Assembly: GCA_035308965.1 (NCBI GenBank)
Contig: DATGFN010000006.1
Coordinates: 124,001-188,000 of the forward strand
Length of the DNA stretch: 64,000 nt
Direction of reading: 5' to 3'
DNA from: DASYXZ01 sp035308965
Lineage (GTDB): Bacteria; Acidobacteriota; Terriglobia; UBA7540
Made by a program: the position numbers and the translations under genes. The notes under the pieces were generated by a model, which saw only the letters and a list, made by a program, of their open reading frames with translations, was not told where the DNA came from and ran no database searches. Positions 40,984-49,899 of the stretch are shown here, in pieces. Numbering within the stretch: the stretch's first letter is position 1; each line of letters begins with the position of its first letter.

Positions 40984-42579
40984 TCAGACTACGTTGGCCG
41001 TGGGCACGGCAGGAGCGCCCGCAGGGCCCTCCACTCTCTCGCGACAATCGACGGGAAGGGAGATGATAAACCGCGTCCCGCGTTTGAGCTCGCTCTCCAC
41101 CTGAATTGTTCCGCCGTGCTGGCGGACGATTTGATCGCAGATGGCCAGGCCCAGGCCCGCCCCTGTTCCCATGCGTTTGGTCGTGAACATGGGTTCGAAG
41201 ATGTGCGCCAGAGTCTCGGCGGCGATGCCCTCGCCCGTATCGGCAAGCTCCACCACCACCATACGAGGGCCGTCGCCGGAGGGATGATACAGACGAATGG
41301 CCAGGTCCCCTCCCTGGGGCATGGCGTCCATGCTGTTATTGATCAGGTTCAGTATCACTTGCTGGAGGTAACCGGCGTCGCCGTAAATTCGTGGAACGTC
41401 TTTTGCCCATTCAGTCTTAACTTTGATTTTGCGGTGTTGAAGCGCCAGGGACGAAAGCAGAATGGATTCCTCGAGCAGGTGGCGAAGATCGAGGAGCTGG
41501 ATATGGAGCTCGAATTTGTGCGTCCAGGAAAGAAGTTGTTTAACCGTGCGCACAATATTTTCGATCTGAGATTCAATGATTTTCAGTCTCCGGTCCGAAG
41601 CTGCGTCGCCTGTCTTTTTTCGCGCCAATAGTTGCACGTGGCCGGATATGGAATTGAGCGGGGTCCCGATCTCATGGGCCAGGCTGGCGGCCAGTTGCCC
41701 GGCAACTGCAAGGCGCTCGGAACGCGCCAGGCTCTTCTGCGTCTCAAATAATTCCTCGTTAATTCGCGCTAACTCCTCATTGCGCTTGGCCAATTCGGAG
41801 GTTGCTTCATCCACCTTGCGTTCTAGTTCGGTGTTAAAGTTTTCAATCCGGCCCAACATTCGATTCAGGTGCAGGGCCAACTGGCCGGTTTCATCCCGAT
41901 TGGAAACATGAGCGCGAATATCAAGCTGCCCGCCTTCAGCTCCTTCCATCACCCGTACCATCTCCTGCATAGGCGCGCGTACACTTTTCAGAAAGAAAAT
42001 GTGGATGACCAAAATCAACACGGCAAGGCTGGCCAGCATCAGCACCAAATTCCGTTTGACCAGATCCAGGGTGATCAGGTTCGATCGGGCTTTGGAAATC
42101 CTAAGGTTCAAACATCCGACGGACTCCCCGTTCTGGCGCAAATTGGTGCTGATAATCCAGAATTTTCCATCGGGAGTTTCAATGGTGATTTGATCCCCGT
42201 CCGGCCGCTCGAATTCGTTGTAAGTTTCAATGCGGGGGATGCTGTCCAACTCCATATGTTCACCGTCGGGCACAGTGGTCGCGATCAGGCGGTGTGTTGG
42301 GCCGTGCAGGTAGACGTCTGATTGTTGGACGCCGGGGAAATAAGTCTGCATCTGTTCGAGGTTTTGAATCAGGATTTCGTGATTTTGAAGCGATTGGTCG
42401 TTCACCAAGTGCTGTGCTGTCAGCCTGGCTTGGGACAGATTCTTGCGATAGAGTTCCTCCTCCACCGGAAGCCGGGTGAGCAGCATGGCGATGTAAGTGG
42501 AAACCCCGACTACAGAAATCACCGCAACGGCAATAATGATGATAATCTTGTTCTGTAATCCGAATCGGGAGAAACGCAT
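40984..42579 (-). CDS. NtrB-like sensor histidine kinase with HAMP domain
   Basis: 531 residues from ATG 42579 (GAGGG eight bases upstream); the open frame extends 15 more codons without a ribosome site. Membrane segment 1 (~8-30, 'KIIIIIAVAVISVVGVSTYIAML') and segment 2 (~178-200) bracket a periplasmic sensor region. It is followed by HAMP ('SVRAPMQEMVRVMEGAEGG..RDETGQL'), a coiled coil, HisKA 'LAASLAHEIGTPLNSISGHVQLL' and the ATPase boxes 'NSMDAMPQGG', 'DTGEGIA' and 'GTGAGLGLAICDQI'. It should phosphorylate the NtrC-type regulator encoded after it. The signal sensed is unknown. Confidence 0.93.
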   Translation of the reverse strand: MRFSRFGLQNKIIIIIAVAVISVVGVSTYIAMLLTRLPVEEELYRKNLSQARLTAQHLVNDQSLQNHEILIQNLEQMQTYFPGVQQSDVYLHGPTHRLIATTVPDGEHMELDSIPRIETYNEFERPDGDQITIETPDGKFWIISTNLRQNGESVGCLNLRISKARSNLITLDLVKRNLVLMLASLAVLILVIHIFFLKSVRAPMQEMVRVMEGAEGGQLDIRAHVSNRDETGQLALHLNRMLGRIENFNTELERKVDEATSELAKRNEELARINEELFETQKSLARSERLAVAGQLAASLAHEIGTPLNSISGHVQLLARKKTGDAASDRRLKIIESQIENIVRTVKQLLSWTHKFELHIQLLDLRHLLEESILLSSLALQHRKIKVKTEWAKDVPRIYGDAGYLQQVILNLINNSMDAMPQGGDLAIRLYHPSGDGPRMVVVELADTGEGIAAETLAHIFEPMFTTKRMGTGAGLGLAICDQIVRQHGGTIQVESELKRGTRFIISLPVDCRERVEGPAGAPAVPTANVV

Positions 42580-42731
42580 GTTAATGCCCTCAGGGTCTTT
42601 GAATAATATCATGTGGTGGGGCAAAAAGCCACATGGTCATTGGACAGCTATCATATTGATTTGTAAATACTTAATTTTAGCTACATGAAGCCAAAAGGAG
42701 AATCGGAAAGGTAACTAGTGAGTTTGGTCTT

Positions 42732-42802
42732 GTTGAGGCGAGTTGGAGGGGCCCAGGTCGTGCTTTGGGGCTCGCCATGTGGCGGCGTAAAGTCGCCTCT
42801 AC
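42732..42802 (+). repeat. Dispersed ~72-bp TIR element, copy 2
   Basis: GTTGAGGCG..CGCCTCTAC with the shared core GCCCAGGTCGTGCTTTGGGG-CTCGCCATGTGGCGGC. Flanking bases GAGTTTG and CAGACTC extend the inverted ends. It lies in the 320-base gap between the histidine kinase and polX; nothing else is seen there. Confidence 0.85.
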
Positions 42803-42899
42803 GTCAGACTCCATCGGAAAAAGAGACTTGGAGCAGTTAAGGGGTCGCGAAATCAATTAGCCGGTCACAAGCGAGGCGTTCCGGGGCGGGAGGAGAGGC

Positions 42900-44636
42900 A
42901 TGGAAAATCGAGACATCGCCGCTGTGTTCGAAGAAATATCGAATCTGATGAAAATCATTCAGGATGATCCCAAGTGGACATTCAAGTCCGCGGCGTATGA
43001 CCGGGCGAAGCGGTCCATTGAAAGCTATCCCGAGCGGCTGGAGGACATCGCGCGCACGCCCAATCGAAAGCTGACGGACATCCCAGGTGTGGGCGAGGAT
43101 CTGGCGGGTAAGATCAAAGAGTTGATCGAGACCGGCCAATTGCAATACCACCAGGAGCAACTAAAAAAAATCCCGCGTACTCTGCTCGACCTGCTTCAAT
43201 TGCAAACCATCGGCCCGCAAAAAGTAAGGCTTTTCTACAAAGAGCTTGGCGTTAAGACCGTTGATGACCTGGAGGCGGCGGCCAAAGCCGGGCGACTGCG
43301 CAGCCTTCCCAAGATGGACGTGAAGTCGGAAGAAAATATTCTGAAGGCCATCGAAGTCTTGAAGCGGGCGGCGGGGCGCTTTCATCTGGACACGGCATAC
43401 AATATGGCTGTCGAGCTTGATGCCTTTCTTCGTGAATGTAAGGACGTGGAAGAGGTCACGCCCGCGGGCTCCCTGCGCCGAGGGCGCGAAACCGTGGGCG
43501 ACCTGGACCTGCTGGTGACGGGCCGCGATCGCAACGCCATCGGCGACCATTTTGCGCGCTATCCCGGAATTGACCAGGTTCTCGCTCACGGCGAAGACAA
43601 GGTGAGCGTGAAGTTGAAAAACGATATGCAGGTGGACGTGCGCATCCTCGAGCGTTCCGCTTATGGCGCGGCGCTGATGTATTTTACCGGTTCCAAAGAG
43701 CACAACGTGGCCCTGCGCGACCGCGCCAAGCGCCAAGGGTGGAAGCTGAACGAGTACGGTCTGTTCAAGGATGAAAAAACGATTGCCAGCCGCACCGAGG
43801 AGGAAATTTACAAGAAGCTTGGGCTGGAGTGGATTCCGCCGGAGATTCGCGAGAATCAAGGCGAAATCGAGGCAGCGGAAGAAGGTCGAATCCCCAAGCT
43901 CGTGGAGCTTACCGACATCAAAGGTGACTTGCAAATGCATACCACCGCTTCCGACGGCAAGACCACTGCGGAAGAGATGGCCGAGGCGGCGAAAAAGCTC
44001 GGGTACAAGTACATCCTGATCACCGACCATTCCAAAGCCGTCACCATTGCCAACGGCCTGGACGAAAAACGCGCGATGGAAAACATCAAACGCATTCATG
44101 CAGCGCGAAAAAAGGTGAAAGGCATAGAGATCTGGGCGGGCGCAGAAGTGGACATCATGGGCGACGGTAAACTGGACTACCCGGATTCCATGCTGAAGCA
44201 ATTTGACATTGTTCTGGCCAGCGTCCACTCCCGAATGACGATGCCCGCGAACGAGATGACGGCACGCTTGTTGCGCGCACTGGATAATCCCTATGTGAGA
44301 ATCCTGGGCCACCCCACCGGACGCCTGCTCTTGAAACGAGACCCTTTCTTGTTTGATATTGAAGCCGTTTTCCAAAAGGCCCGCGAGCTGGGAGTGATTC
44401 TGGAGTTGAATGGCAATCCTGAGCGTCTTGACTTGAGCGACCGGCACGTGCGCCTGGCGCATGACCGGGGAATGAAAGTGATTATATCCACGGACGCGCA
44501 CAGCCCCGACCACTTCAAGTTTATGCGCTTTGGCGTAATGACCGCCCGGCGCGGCTGGATGGAAAAGAAGGATGTCCTGAATACTTTGCCGCCGGAAAAA
44601 CTTCTGGCGGGATTGCGGCGCTTGCCCAAGAACTAA
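42900..44636 (+). CDS. polX: DNA polymerase/3'-5' exonuclease PolX
   Basis: 578 residues, the usual PolX length, from ATG 42900 with GGAGGAG before it. The N-terminal polymerase X domain has helix-hairpin-helix 'DIPGVGEDLAGKIKELIETG' and 'TIGPQKVRLFYKELGV', and the nucleotidyltransferase site 'TPAGSLRRGRETVGDLDLLVTG'. The C-terminal PHP domain begins 'DLQMHTTASDGKTTAEEMAEAAKKLGYKYILITDHSK' and holds metal histidines and aspartates ('STDAHSPDHFKFM'). Bacterial PolX fills short gaps and removes 3' mismatches in base-excision repair. The gene stands alone, with a TIR repeat upstream. Confidence 0.95.
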   Translation: MENRDIAAVFEEISNLMKIIQDDPKWTFKSAAYDRAKRSIESYPERLEDIARTPNRKLTDIPGVGEDLAGKIKELIETGQLQYHQEQLKKIPRTLLDLLQLQTIGPQKVRLFYKELGVKTVDDLEAAAKAGRLRSLPKMDVKSEENILKAIEVLKRAAGRFHLDTAYNMAVELDAFLRECKDVEEVTPAGSLRRGRETVGDLDLLVTGRDRNAIGDHFARYPGIDQVLAHGEDKVSVKLKNDMQVDVRILERSAYGAALMYFTGSKEHNVALRDRAKRQGWKLNEYGLFKDEKTIASRTEEEIYKKLGLEWIPPEIRENQGEIEAAEEGRIPKLVELTDIKGDLQMHTTASDGKTTAEEMAEAAKKLGYKYILITDHSKAVTIANGLDEKRAMENIKRIHAARKKVKGIEIWAGAEVDIMGDGKLDYPDSMLKQFDIVLASVHSRMTMPANEMTARLLRALDNPYVRILGHPTGRLLLKRDPFLFDIEAVFQKARELGVILELNGNPERLDLSDRHVRLAHDRGMKVIISTDAHSPDHFKFMRFGVMTARRGWMEKKDVLNTLPPEKLLAGLRRLPKN

Positions 44637-44716
44637 TGCGAATCAGATTCAAATCATTACGCACCCCCTCACTCCTCGTGAGTGCGGCAGCCCGTCAAAA
44701 GTATTGATTGGAGCCA

Positions 44717-45403
44717 ATGAAACCAGATCACTCACGTCCCGCCGCCGCGATCTTTGACATGGATGGCGTCCTGGTAGACAGCAACCCGTTTCATCTGCAG
44801 AAATGGGCGGATATGCTTAACCTCCACAACATTGCCTTCAACGAGCCCGATTTGCCCAAGCTTATCCTGGGCCAGCGGAATGACACGGCTCTTCGGTATT
44901 TCTTTGGAAATGATTTGGACAAGAAAGAATGTCGCAGGCTGGAGGAAGAATTGGAGGAAACGTTTCGCAGGGCGTTTAAGTCCCACGCCAAACCTCTGCC
45001 GGGCCTCGAAGCCCTGATCCTCGCCTGCCGTGACGCCGGCATTCCGATGGCGGTGGCCTCCTCAGCAATGTTAAAGAATGTGGACTTTGTGGTGGACGCG
45101 CTCGGGTTTCGCGACTACTTTCAGTACGTGGTCAGTGGCGATGAAGTAACCTGCCCCAAACCCGATCCAGAGATTTATCTGAAGGCCGCGCAAAACCTGG
45201 GACAGAAGTCGGAAGAGTGCGTGGCCTTTGAAGATTCCTTCGTGGGCATCGAATCCGCCAAACGCGCCGGGCTGAAATGCGTGGCGATTGGCTCCAGCTT
45301 TCCTGTGGAGGAGTTGCGGGCGCAGTCACACGCGGATATGGCCGTGCACGGCTTCGGAGAGTTGGATGTGGAGACTTTGCGCGGGCTGTTCCTGCAAGTC
45401 TGA
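44717..45403 (+). CDS. HAD hydrolase, beta-phosphoglucomutase-like
   Basis: 228 residues. The start ATG 44717 has GGAG a few bases upstream; a TTG at 44708 would overlap it. HAD motif I is 'AIFDMDGVLVDSNPFH' (D14, D16), motif II 'MAVASSAML', motif III Lys near 'SGDEVTCPKPDPEIYLKAA' and motif IV 'CVAFEDSFVGIESAKRAG'. The '.DMDGVL.DS..' and 'KPxPdiyl.AA' patterns are those of beta-phosphoglucomutases and sugar-phosphate phosphatases (subfamily IA). The precise substrate cannot be set. It is convergent with the FHA-GAF-phosphatase gene. Confidence 0.87.
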   Translation: MKPDHSRPAAAIFDMDGVLVDSNPFHLQKWADMLNLHNIAFNEPDLPKLILGQRNDTALRYFFGNDLDKKECRRLEEELEETFRRAFKSHAKPLPGLEALILACRDAGIPMAVASSAMLKNVDFVVDALGFRDYFQYVVSGDEVTCPKPDPEIYLKAAQNLGQKSEECVAFEDSFVGIESAKRAGLKCVAIGSSFPVEELRAQSHADMAVHGFGELDVETLRGLFLQV

Positions 45404-45482
45404 AAACTTCTCGCACTAAAAATGAAGTGGGCCGCGGAGAATGAGTTTCACTCTGAGTTTAAGAAGGATTAAACACCCTCAC

Positions 45483-45554
45483 GCAAAGGCGCGAAGGCTC
45501 GCAAAGAAGAACTTTTGTATTTCCCAAGCTTGCTTTGAGCCTTCGCGCCTTTGC
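45483..45554. terminator. 18-bp perfect inverted repeat between convergent genes
   Basis: GCAAAGGCGCGAAGGCTC (45483-45500) and its exact inverse (45537-45554) are separated by 36 bases. It lies between the stops of the HAD and PP2C genes and could end both transcripts, though the loop is long and T-runs are weak. It may instead be a mobile palindrome. Confidence 0.5.
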
Positions 45555-45608
45555 CAGACAATGTTTTGCTTTTCAGCTTGTTTTTTAACCGCATTACTTC
45601 AGAGGCAA

Positions 45609-47255
45609 TCAAGAAGGCCCAAAACGGAGGACAGTCAGAGTGATGTCATCTGCCTGGGGGGCGGTGCCGACAAAATTCTGAACGGCGGCGATCACTTTTT
45701 CGCAGAGTTCGGGCGCGGCCTGGCAAGCGGTGTTTTCCAGAAACTCTTTCAGGCGGGATTCCCCGTAGAGTTCATCCTCCAGATTCTGGGCTTCGGTAAC
45801 GCCATCGGAGAAGACCAGCACCAGGTCGCCATATTCGAGCTGCGTGCTTTCCACAGCGAACTTGACGCCGGGAAAGAATCCGAGGGGGAAATTGGAGGAA
45901 TCAAGGCGGCTCACCTGTCCGTTGGCGCGAGCGACCAATGGGGTGGCATGGCCGGCGTTGACGAAAGTGAACTTGCCAAAGCGGTCCAAAACTCCGTAGA
46001 AAATCGTGGCAAACATTTCCGGCGGCGTGCGCTCACACAGGAAATCGTTGACGCGATTGAACAGATCTTCCAGGCCCGGGTCGCCGGCCGCCACGGCCGC
46101 GAAGGCGCCTTGCAGAGTTGCCGCCAGCATGGCCGCAGGAAGCCCCTTGCCGGAAACGTCCGCCACCGTCAATCCATAACGGTCGCCGGGTAAACGAATC
46201 ACGTCATAGTAATCTCCCCCCACCGTTTGGCAGGGCATGCTCATGGCGACAATCTGGAAATATGTGCTCTTGGGCAGTTCGCGGGGCAGAAGTCCCTGCT
46301 GAATATTTCGCGCCAGGGAAAACTGGTATTGCATTCGTTCCTGTTCGCGCGCAATGCGAAACAGGCGGGCGTTTTCAATCACCGTCGCGCCTTCCACGGC
46401 GAAGGTTTGCAGCACCTGGCGGTCCAGGCCGGTCACGGATGTGGCGCGGGAACGGCTGTCCAGGTAAAGAACTCCCAGAAGTTCCGGGGCGGTGGCGGTC
46501 ATGGTTTCGCTGCTCACTTCCATCATGGGATGCTTCTGCAAGGGCACGGCCACCACGCCGCGCACGCCGGCCTGAATGATTGCAGTTTCGTTGGCCGCCC
46601 GGCCGCTCATTTCTTCTTCCAGCACAACGTCTTCCCTGCCCGATTCCACCACCCGCTGCACGGCGGCACGAGAATAGTTTTCCAGGTCGGTGTGAAGGTA
46701 AACCCCGCCCCGGCCGCGCGCCAGGCGGAGTTTCAATTCACCGCTATCATCGATCAGGAAAAGCATTCCGCGCTCCGCGTCTGTGAGTTGAACGGCGGAA
46801 TCCACCAGCATGGTCAAGACTTCCTCAAGCGCCGGAGCGCGGTGAAGCATCTGGGCCATCTGTAGCAGCAAGCCCAGGTGTTGAAGTTGGGGAGCGGGGC
46901 TCTCCGTAACCTTGCCCATCTGTTCCAGCAAACGCGGCAGCGCCACGTGCTCTTCCACAAAAGTAAGCTGGTAAGCGTCAGTCACGCCCAGGCTGATGTG
47001 GTCGCCGGATTTTAGCGTGCAGGTGGTAATGCGCTCGTTGTTGATGAATGTGCCGTGACGGCTCCCCGTATCCTCGATCACCATGCCATTTTCATCCTGG
47101 AGAAGTTTGGCGTGATGGCGCGAGATTCGGCTATCCAACAAGACAAGATCGTTGTCGCTCTGGCGCCCCATAGTGAACGGAGTACGCGAGATTTCCACTT
47201 CGCGCTCGTTCCCCGAAGCGTCTCGAACTAAAAGGTGCGGTAGACTTCCTGCCAT
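45609..47255 (-). CDS. FHA-GAF-PP2C (SpoIIE/RsbU-type) serine phosphatase
   Basis: 548 residues in three parts. The FHA domain (~20-95) has the phospho-threonine pocket 'GRQSDNDLVLLDSRISRHHAKL' and 'DTGSRHGTFINNERI'. The GAF domain (~125-320) includes 'DAERGMLFLIDDSGELKLRLARG' and 'GVLYLDSRS'. The PP2C/SpoIIE phosphatase (~335-548) has the metal aspartates in 'TVGGDYYDVI' and 'LTVADVSGKGLPAAMLAA', plus 'LVFSDGVTEAQN' and 'DDITLTVLRF'. Such proteins read a phosphorylated partner and a small-ligand signal, then remove phosphate from an anti-anti-sigma factor or similar target. No anti-sigma pair is adjacent. Confidence 0.92.
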   Translation of the reverse strand: MAGSLPHLLVRDASGNEREVEISRTPFTMGRQSDNDLVLLDSRISRHHAKLLQDENGMVIEDTGSRHGTFINNERITTCTLKSGDHISLGVTDAYQLTFVEEHVALPRLLEQMGKVTESPAPQLQHLGLLLQMAQMLHRAPALEEVLTMLVDSAVQLTDAERGMLFLIDDSGELKLRLARGRGGVYLHTDLENYSRAAVQRVVESGREDVVLEEEMSGRAANETAIIQAGVRGVVAVPLQKHPMMEVSSETMTATAPELLGVLYLDSRSRATSVTGLDRQVLQTFAVEGATVIENARLFRIAREQERMQYQFSLARNIQQGLLPRELPKSTYFQIVAMSMPCQTVGGDYYDVIRLPGDRYGLTVADVSGKGLPAAMLAATLQGAFAAVAAGDPGLEDLFNRVNDFLCERTPPEMFATIFYGVLDRFGKFTFVNAGHATPLVARANGQVSRLDSSNFPLGFFPGVKFAVESTQLEYGDLVLVFSDGVTEAQNLEDELYGESRLKEFLENTACQAAPELCEKVIAAVQNFVGTAPQADDITLTVLRFGPS

Positions 47256-47489
47256 GCGGATTTATTTCGCTCCTTTGACTGTCATGTAGTATACCAAACG
47301 CCTCCAGATGTGCATAATAGACCGTGCATCGACGCGCCAACTTTCCTGGCCCCGAGGGACTCGGAACTTTCCACCTTCAAAGCCCCTCTGCGGATTTGAA
47401 GTGGGAAGGCGCTTGCGCGAGGGCGAACGAAACAGAATAGTTTCCAAGATATTAAAGGGGGGGACCAGGCAATGGCTCAGTTTGGTTAT

Positions 47490-47561
47490 GTAGAGGCGAG
47501 TTACGGGGACCCCAGGTCGTGCTTTGGGGCTCGCCATGTGGCGGCATAAAGCCGCCTCTAC
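47490..47561 (+). repeat. Dispersed ~72-bp TIR element, copy 3
   Basis: GTAGAGGCG..CGCCTCTAC, the cleanest copy, with core GGGGACCCCAGGTCGTGCTT-TGGGGCTCGCCATGTGG. With the flanks, the ends extend to CAGTTTG-n3-ATGTAGAGGCG and CGCCTCTACAT-CAAACTG, a ~20-base imperfect inverted repeat. It lies in the 426-base gap before the inositol-phosphate synthase gene, which shows no other feature. Confidence 0.88.
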
Positions 47562-47681
47562 ATCAAACTGGCCCATTACCGAAGGCCAAAATGAATTGCA
47601 AATTCCAGGCGATTGACGCATCATCACCGGTTTCATTAAACAAGTTAGAAGCGACAGAGTAAAGTCAGGAGGAAATAGAGC

Positions 47682-49007
47682 GTGGCTAGAAAAGCGATTC
47701 AGATCACCAAGCCCAAGGGGAAGCTGGGCATTTTGATTCCAGGCATGGGGGCCGTGGCAACCACTTTTATTGCCGGGGTTGAAGCCATTCGCCGCAAGCT
47801 GGCGCGCCCCATCGGCTCTCTTACCCAAATGGGCACCATTCGCCTGGGCAAACGCACGGAGACGCGCTCGCCCCGCATCAAGGACTTCGTGGCCCTGGCG
47901 GAGTTGGATGATTTGGTCTTCGGCGGCTGGGACCTCTTCCACGACAATTGTTACGAGGCCGCCCGCAAGGCCGGCGTTCTGGAGCAGACCCACCTCGATC
48001 CCATCAAAAAATTTCTTCAAGGCATCAGTCCCATGCCTGCCGTTTACGAGCAGAGATACGTGAAAAACCTGCAAGGCGAGAACATTAAGAAGGGAAAAAC
48101 CAAGATGGATCTTGCCGAGCAGGTGATGGAAGATATCCGAAAATTCAAGAAGCAATCGGGCGCGGATCGTTTGGTGATGATATGGTGCGGCTCCACCGAA
48201 GCCTTCCTGAAGCCCGGCAGTGTTCATCAGTCTCTCAAATCATTTGAAAAAGGGTTGGAGAGCAACAATCCGGAAATCCCGCCCAGCATGATCTATGCCT
48301 ACGCCGCGTTGAAGCTTGGGGTACCTTATGCCAACGGGGCGCCCAATCTAACCGTGGACATCCCTGCCCTCCTCAACCTTTCCATCCGCAACAACGCGCC
48401 GGTTTGCGGCAAGGATTATAAGACCGGGCAGACATTGATGAAGACCATCATCGCTCCCGGCCTGAAGGCCCGTCAACTAGGGTTGCACGGCTGGTTCTCC
48501 ACCAACATTCTGGGGAACCGCGACGGCGAAGTGTTGGAGGACCCGGAGTCGTTCCGAACCAAGGAAGAGAGCAAACTTTCGGTGCTCGAATATATTCTCC
48601 AGCCGGAACTCTATCCGGAACTCTACAAAGACTTCTACCATAAGGTTCGCATCAACTACTATCCGCCGCGCGGTGACAACAAAGAAGGGTGGGATAACAT
48701 CGACATCTTCGGATGGATGGGTTATCCCATGCAGATTAAAATCGATTTCCTCTGCCGCGATTCGATCCTGGCGGCTCCTCTTGTGCTTGACCTGGTTCTA
48801 TTTCTCGATCTGGCCCGCCGCTGCCCCGAAATGGCGCACAAAGGCATCCAGGAATGGCTCTCCTTTTATTTCAAGAGCCCCATGTGCGCTCCCAACCTTT
48901 ATCCCGAGCACGACCTGTTTATCCAATCGATGAAACTGAAAAACACGCTTCGTTATTTGAAGGGCGAAGAACTAATTACCCATCTTGGATTGGAATACTA
49001 CGACTAG
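47682..49007 (+). CDS. ino1: Inositol-3-phosphate synthase
   Basis: 441 residues from GTG 47682 with CAGGAGG seven to eight bases upstream. The NAD-binding opening 'GKLGILIPGMGAVATTFIAGVEAI' and the synthase blocks 'FGGWDLFHDNCYEAARKAGVLE', 'NGAPNLTVDIPALLNL', 'PVCGKDYKTGQTLMKTIIAPGLKARQLGLHGWFSTNILGNRDG' and 'IKIDFLCRDSILAAPLVLDLVLF' are all present. The KTGQT..K segment carries catalytic lysines. It converts glucose-6-phosphate to inositol-3-phosphate in the cytosol, feeding phosphatidylinositol-type lipids, compatible solutes or inositol thiols. It stands alone; a convergent GAF gene follows. Confidence 0.94.
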   Translation: MARKAIQITKPKGKLGILIPGMGAVATTFIAGVEAIRRKLARPIGSLTQMGTIRLGKRTETRSPRIKDFVALAELDDLVFGGWDLFHDNCYEAARKAGVLEQTHLDPIKKFLQGISPMPAVYEQRYVKNLQGENIKKGKTKMDLAEQVMEDIRKFKKQSGADRLVMIWCGSTEAFLKPGSVHQSLKSFEKGLESNNPEIPPSMIYAYAALKLGVPYANGAPNLTVDIPALLNLSIRNNAPVCGKDYKTGQTLMKTIIAPGLKARQLGLHGWFSTNILGNRDGEVLEDPESFRTKEESKLSVLEYILQPELYPELYKDFYHKVRINYYPPRGDNKEGWDNIDIFGWMGYPMQIKIDFLCRDSILAAPLVLDLVLFLDLARRCPEMAHKGIQEWLSFYFKSPMCAPNLYPEHDLFIQSMKLKNTLRYLKGEELITHLGLEYYD

Positions 49008-49082
49008 GCCTGAATGTGGCGGCCGTACTCCGCCCCTGTTGAAGCGCAGCGTTGGTGATGGAAGGAAATTAAGGAAAAGCCC

Positions 49083-49664
49083 TTAAGGTTTGGGTGGCGG
49101 AGCCGGGGGGTGACCAGGTTTCGTCGGCGCCGGCGGCAATCCGATCAGGTATTTCCCCAGGATCGTCCCGACCGTGGTCAATTCAGCCATATCACCGGGC
49201 GTGAAATCGGGCCCCACAGGATCACCCGGCTTGGCTTTGCGGCTGATTTGAAGAACTCCCACCACCTTCCCGTCCACAATCATGGGAGCGCAAACTATCT
49301 TTTGAATGGGCGTTGCCTTCTCTTCCGCCGAAAGGTCCACCGCCTCAAAAACCGTGGGGTGTTTGTAAACAGAAAAATTGTTCACAAGCTCACCGCGTTT
49401 ATCGCGAATGGTTTTGGCCGCGAGTGAGTGTGAAGTGGTCAAGGGAATGGAGCCGACCTTGCCCAACCGGGTGGGAAAAACAAAGCTGATCGTTCTGCCG
49501 TCCGTGGAAAGCCGGAGGATGGCTACTTCGTCTTTCTTTGCCTTGAAAGGCATGGACAACTGGGCGGCCAGGCGATTGAGAGCTTCCTCAGTGGGATACC
49601 CCTCAACTTTCCTCATGTCTTCCACCATTTTTGCCATTGTCAAAGTGAGATCAAGGTCTGCCAT
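49083..49664 (-). CDS. GAF-like sensor domain protein
   Basis: 193 residues from ATG 49664, with GGGAGGG seven bases upstream; the frame runs on to 49757 but without a ribosome site. It is mostly one GAF-like fold: an N-terminal helix 'LTLTMAKMVEDMRKVEGYPTEEALNRLAAQL', then strands 'DEVAILRLSTDGRTISFVFP' and 'KIVCAPMIVDGKVVGVLQISRKA'. It ends in a Pro-rich tail (PPAPTKPGHPPAPPPKP). No output domain or catalytic motif is seen. It may bind a small ligand and contact another regulator. It lies between ino1 (convergent) and the dipeptidase gene (divergent). Confidence 0.72.
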   Translation of the reverse strand: MADLDLTLTMAKMVEDMRKVEGYPTEEALNRLAAQLSMPFKAKKDEVAILRLSTDGRTISFVFPTRLGKVGSIPLTTSHSLAAKTIRDKRGELVNNFSVYKHPTVFEAVDLSAEEKATPIQKIVCAPMIVDGKVVGVLQISRKAKPGDPVGPDFTPGDMAELTTVGTILGKYLIGLPPAPTKPGHPPAPPPKP

Positions 49665-49899
49665 TCTTACACCCTCCCCAGGCGGCCTATCGCAAGCCAA
49701 GTGGATTATACTGAAACGAGGCCATGCAATCAACCGCGCGGGCCATCGGATTTTCACGCCGCCGGTGCGATCGCTGAGTAAATTCGATTCCCGCTTTTTC
49801 CGCTGACTCCGCGTTTCATGCCCGACCGAGATTTAGTTTGACAAACTCTTCCAGCCCTTCGGATAATCGTGAGCCGGCCTTCGGGAAAGGGAAAATTGA

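Noticed and set aside
43161..44513. 450-codon minus-strand frame over polX
   Set aside because: A long shadow of a G+C-rich gene; polX on the other strand has complete catalytic motifs.
45441..46193. 250-codon plus-strand frame over the PP2C gene
   Set aside because: Antisense shadow; it begins in the palindromic repeat and has no domain.
47262..48227. 321-codon minus-strand frame over the start of inositol-phosphate synthase
   Set aside because: Antisense to a well-supported gene and partly a translation of the TIR repeat.
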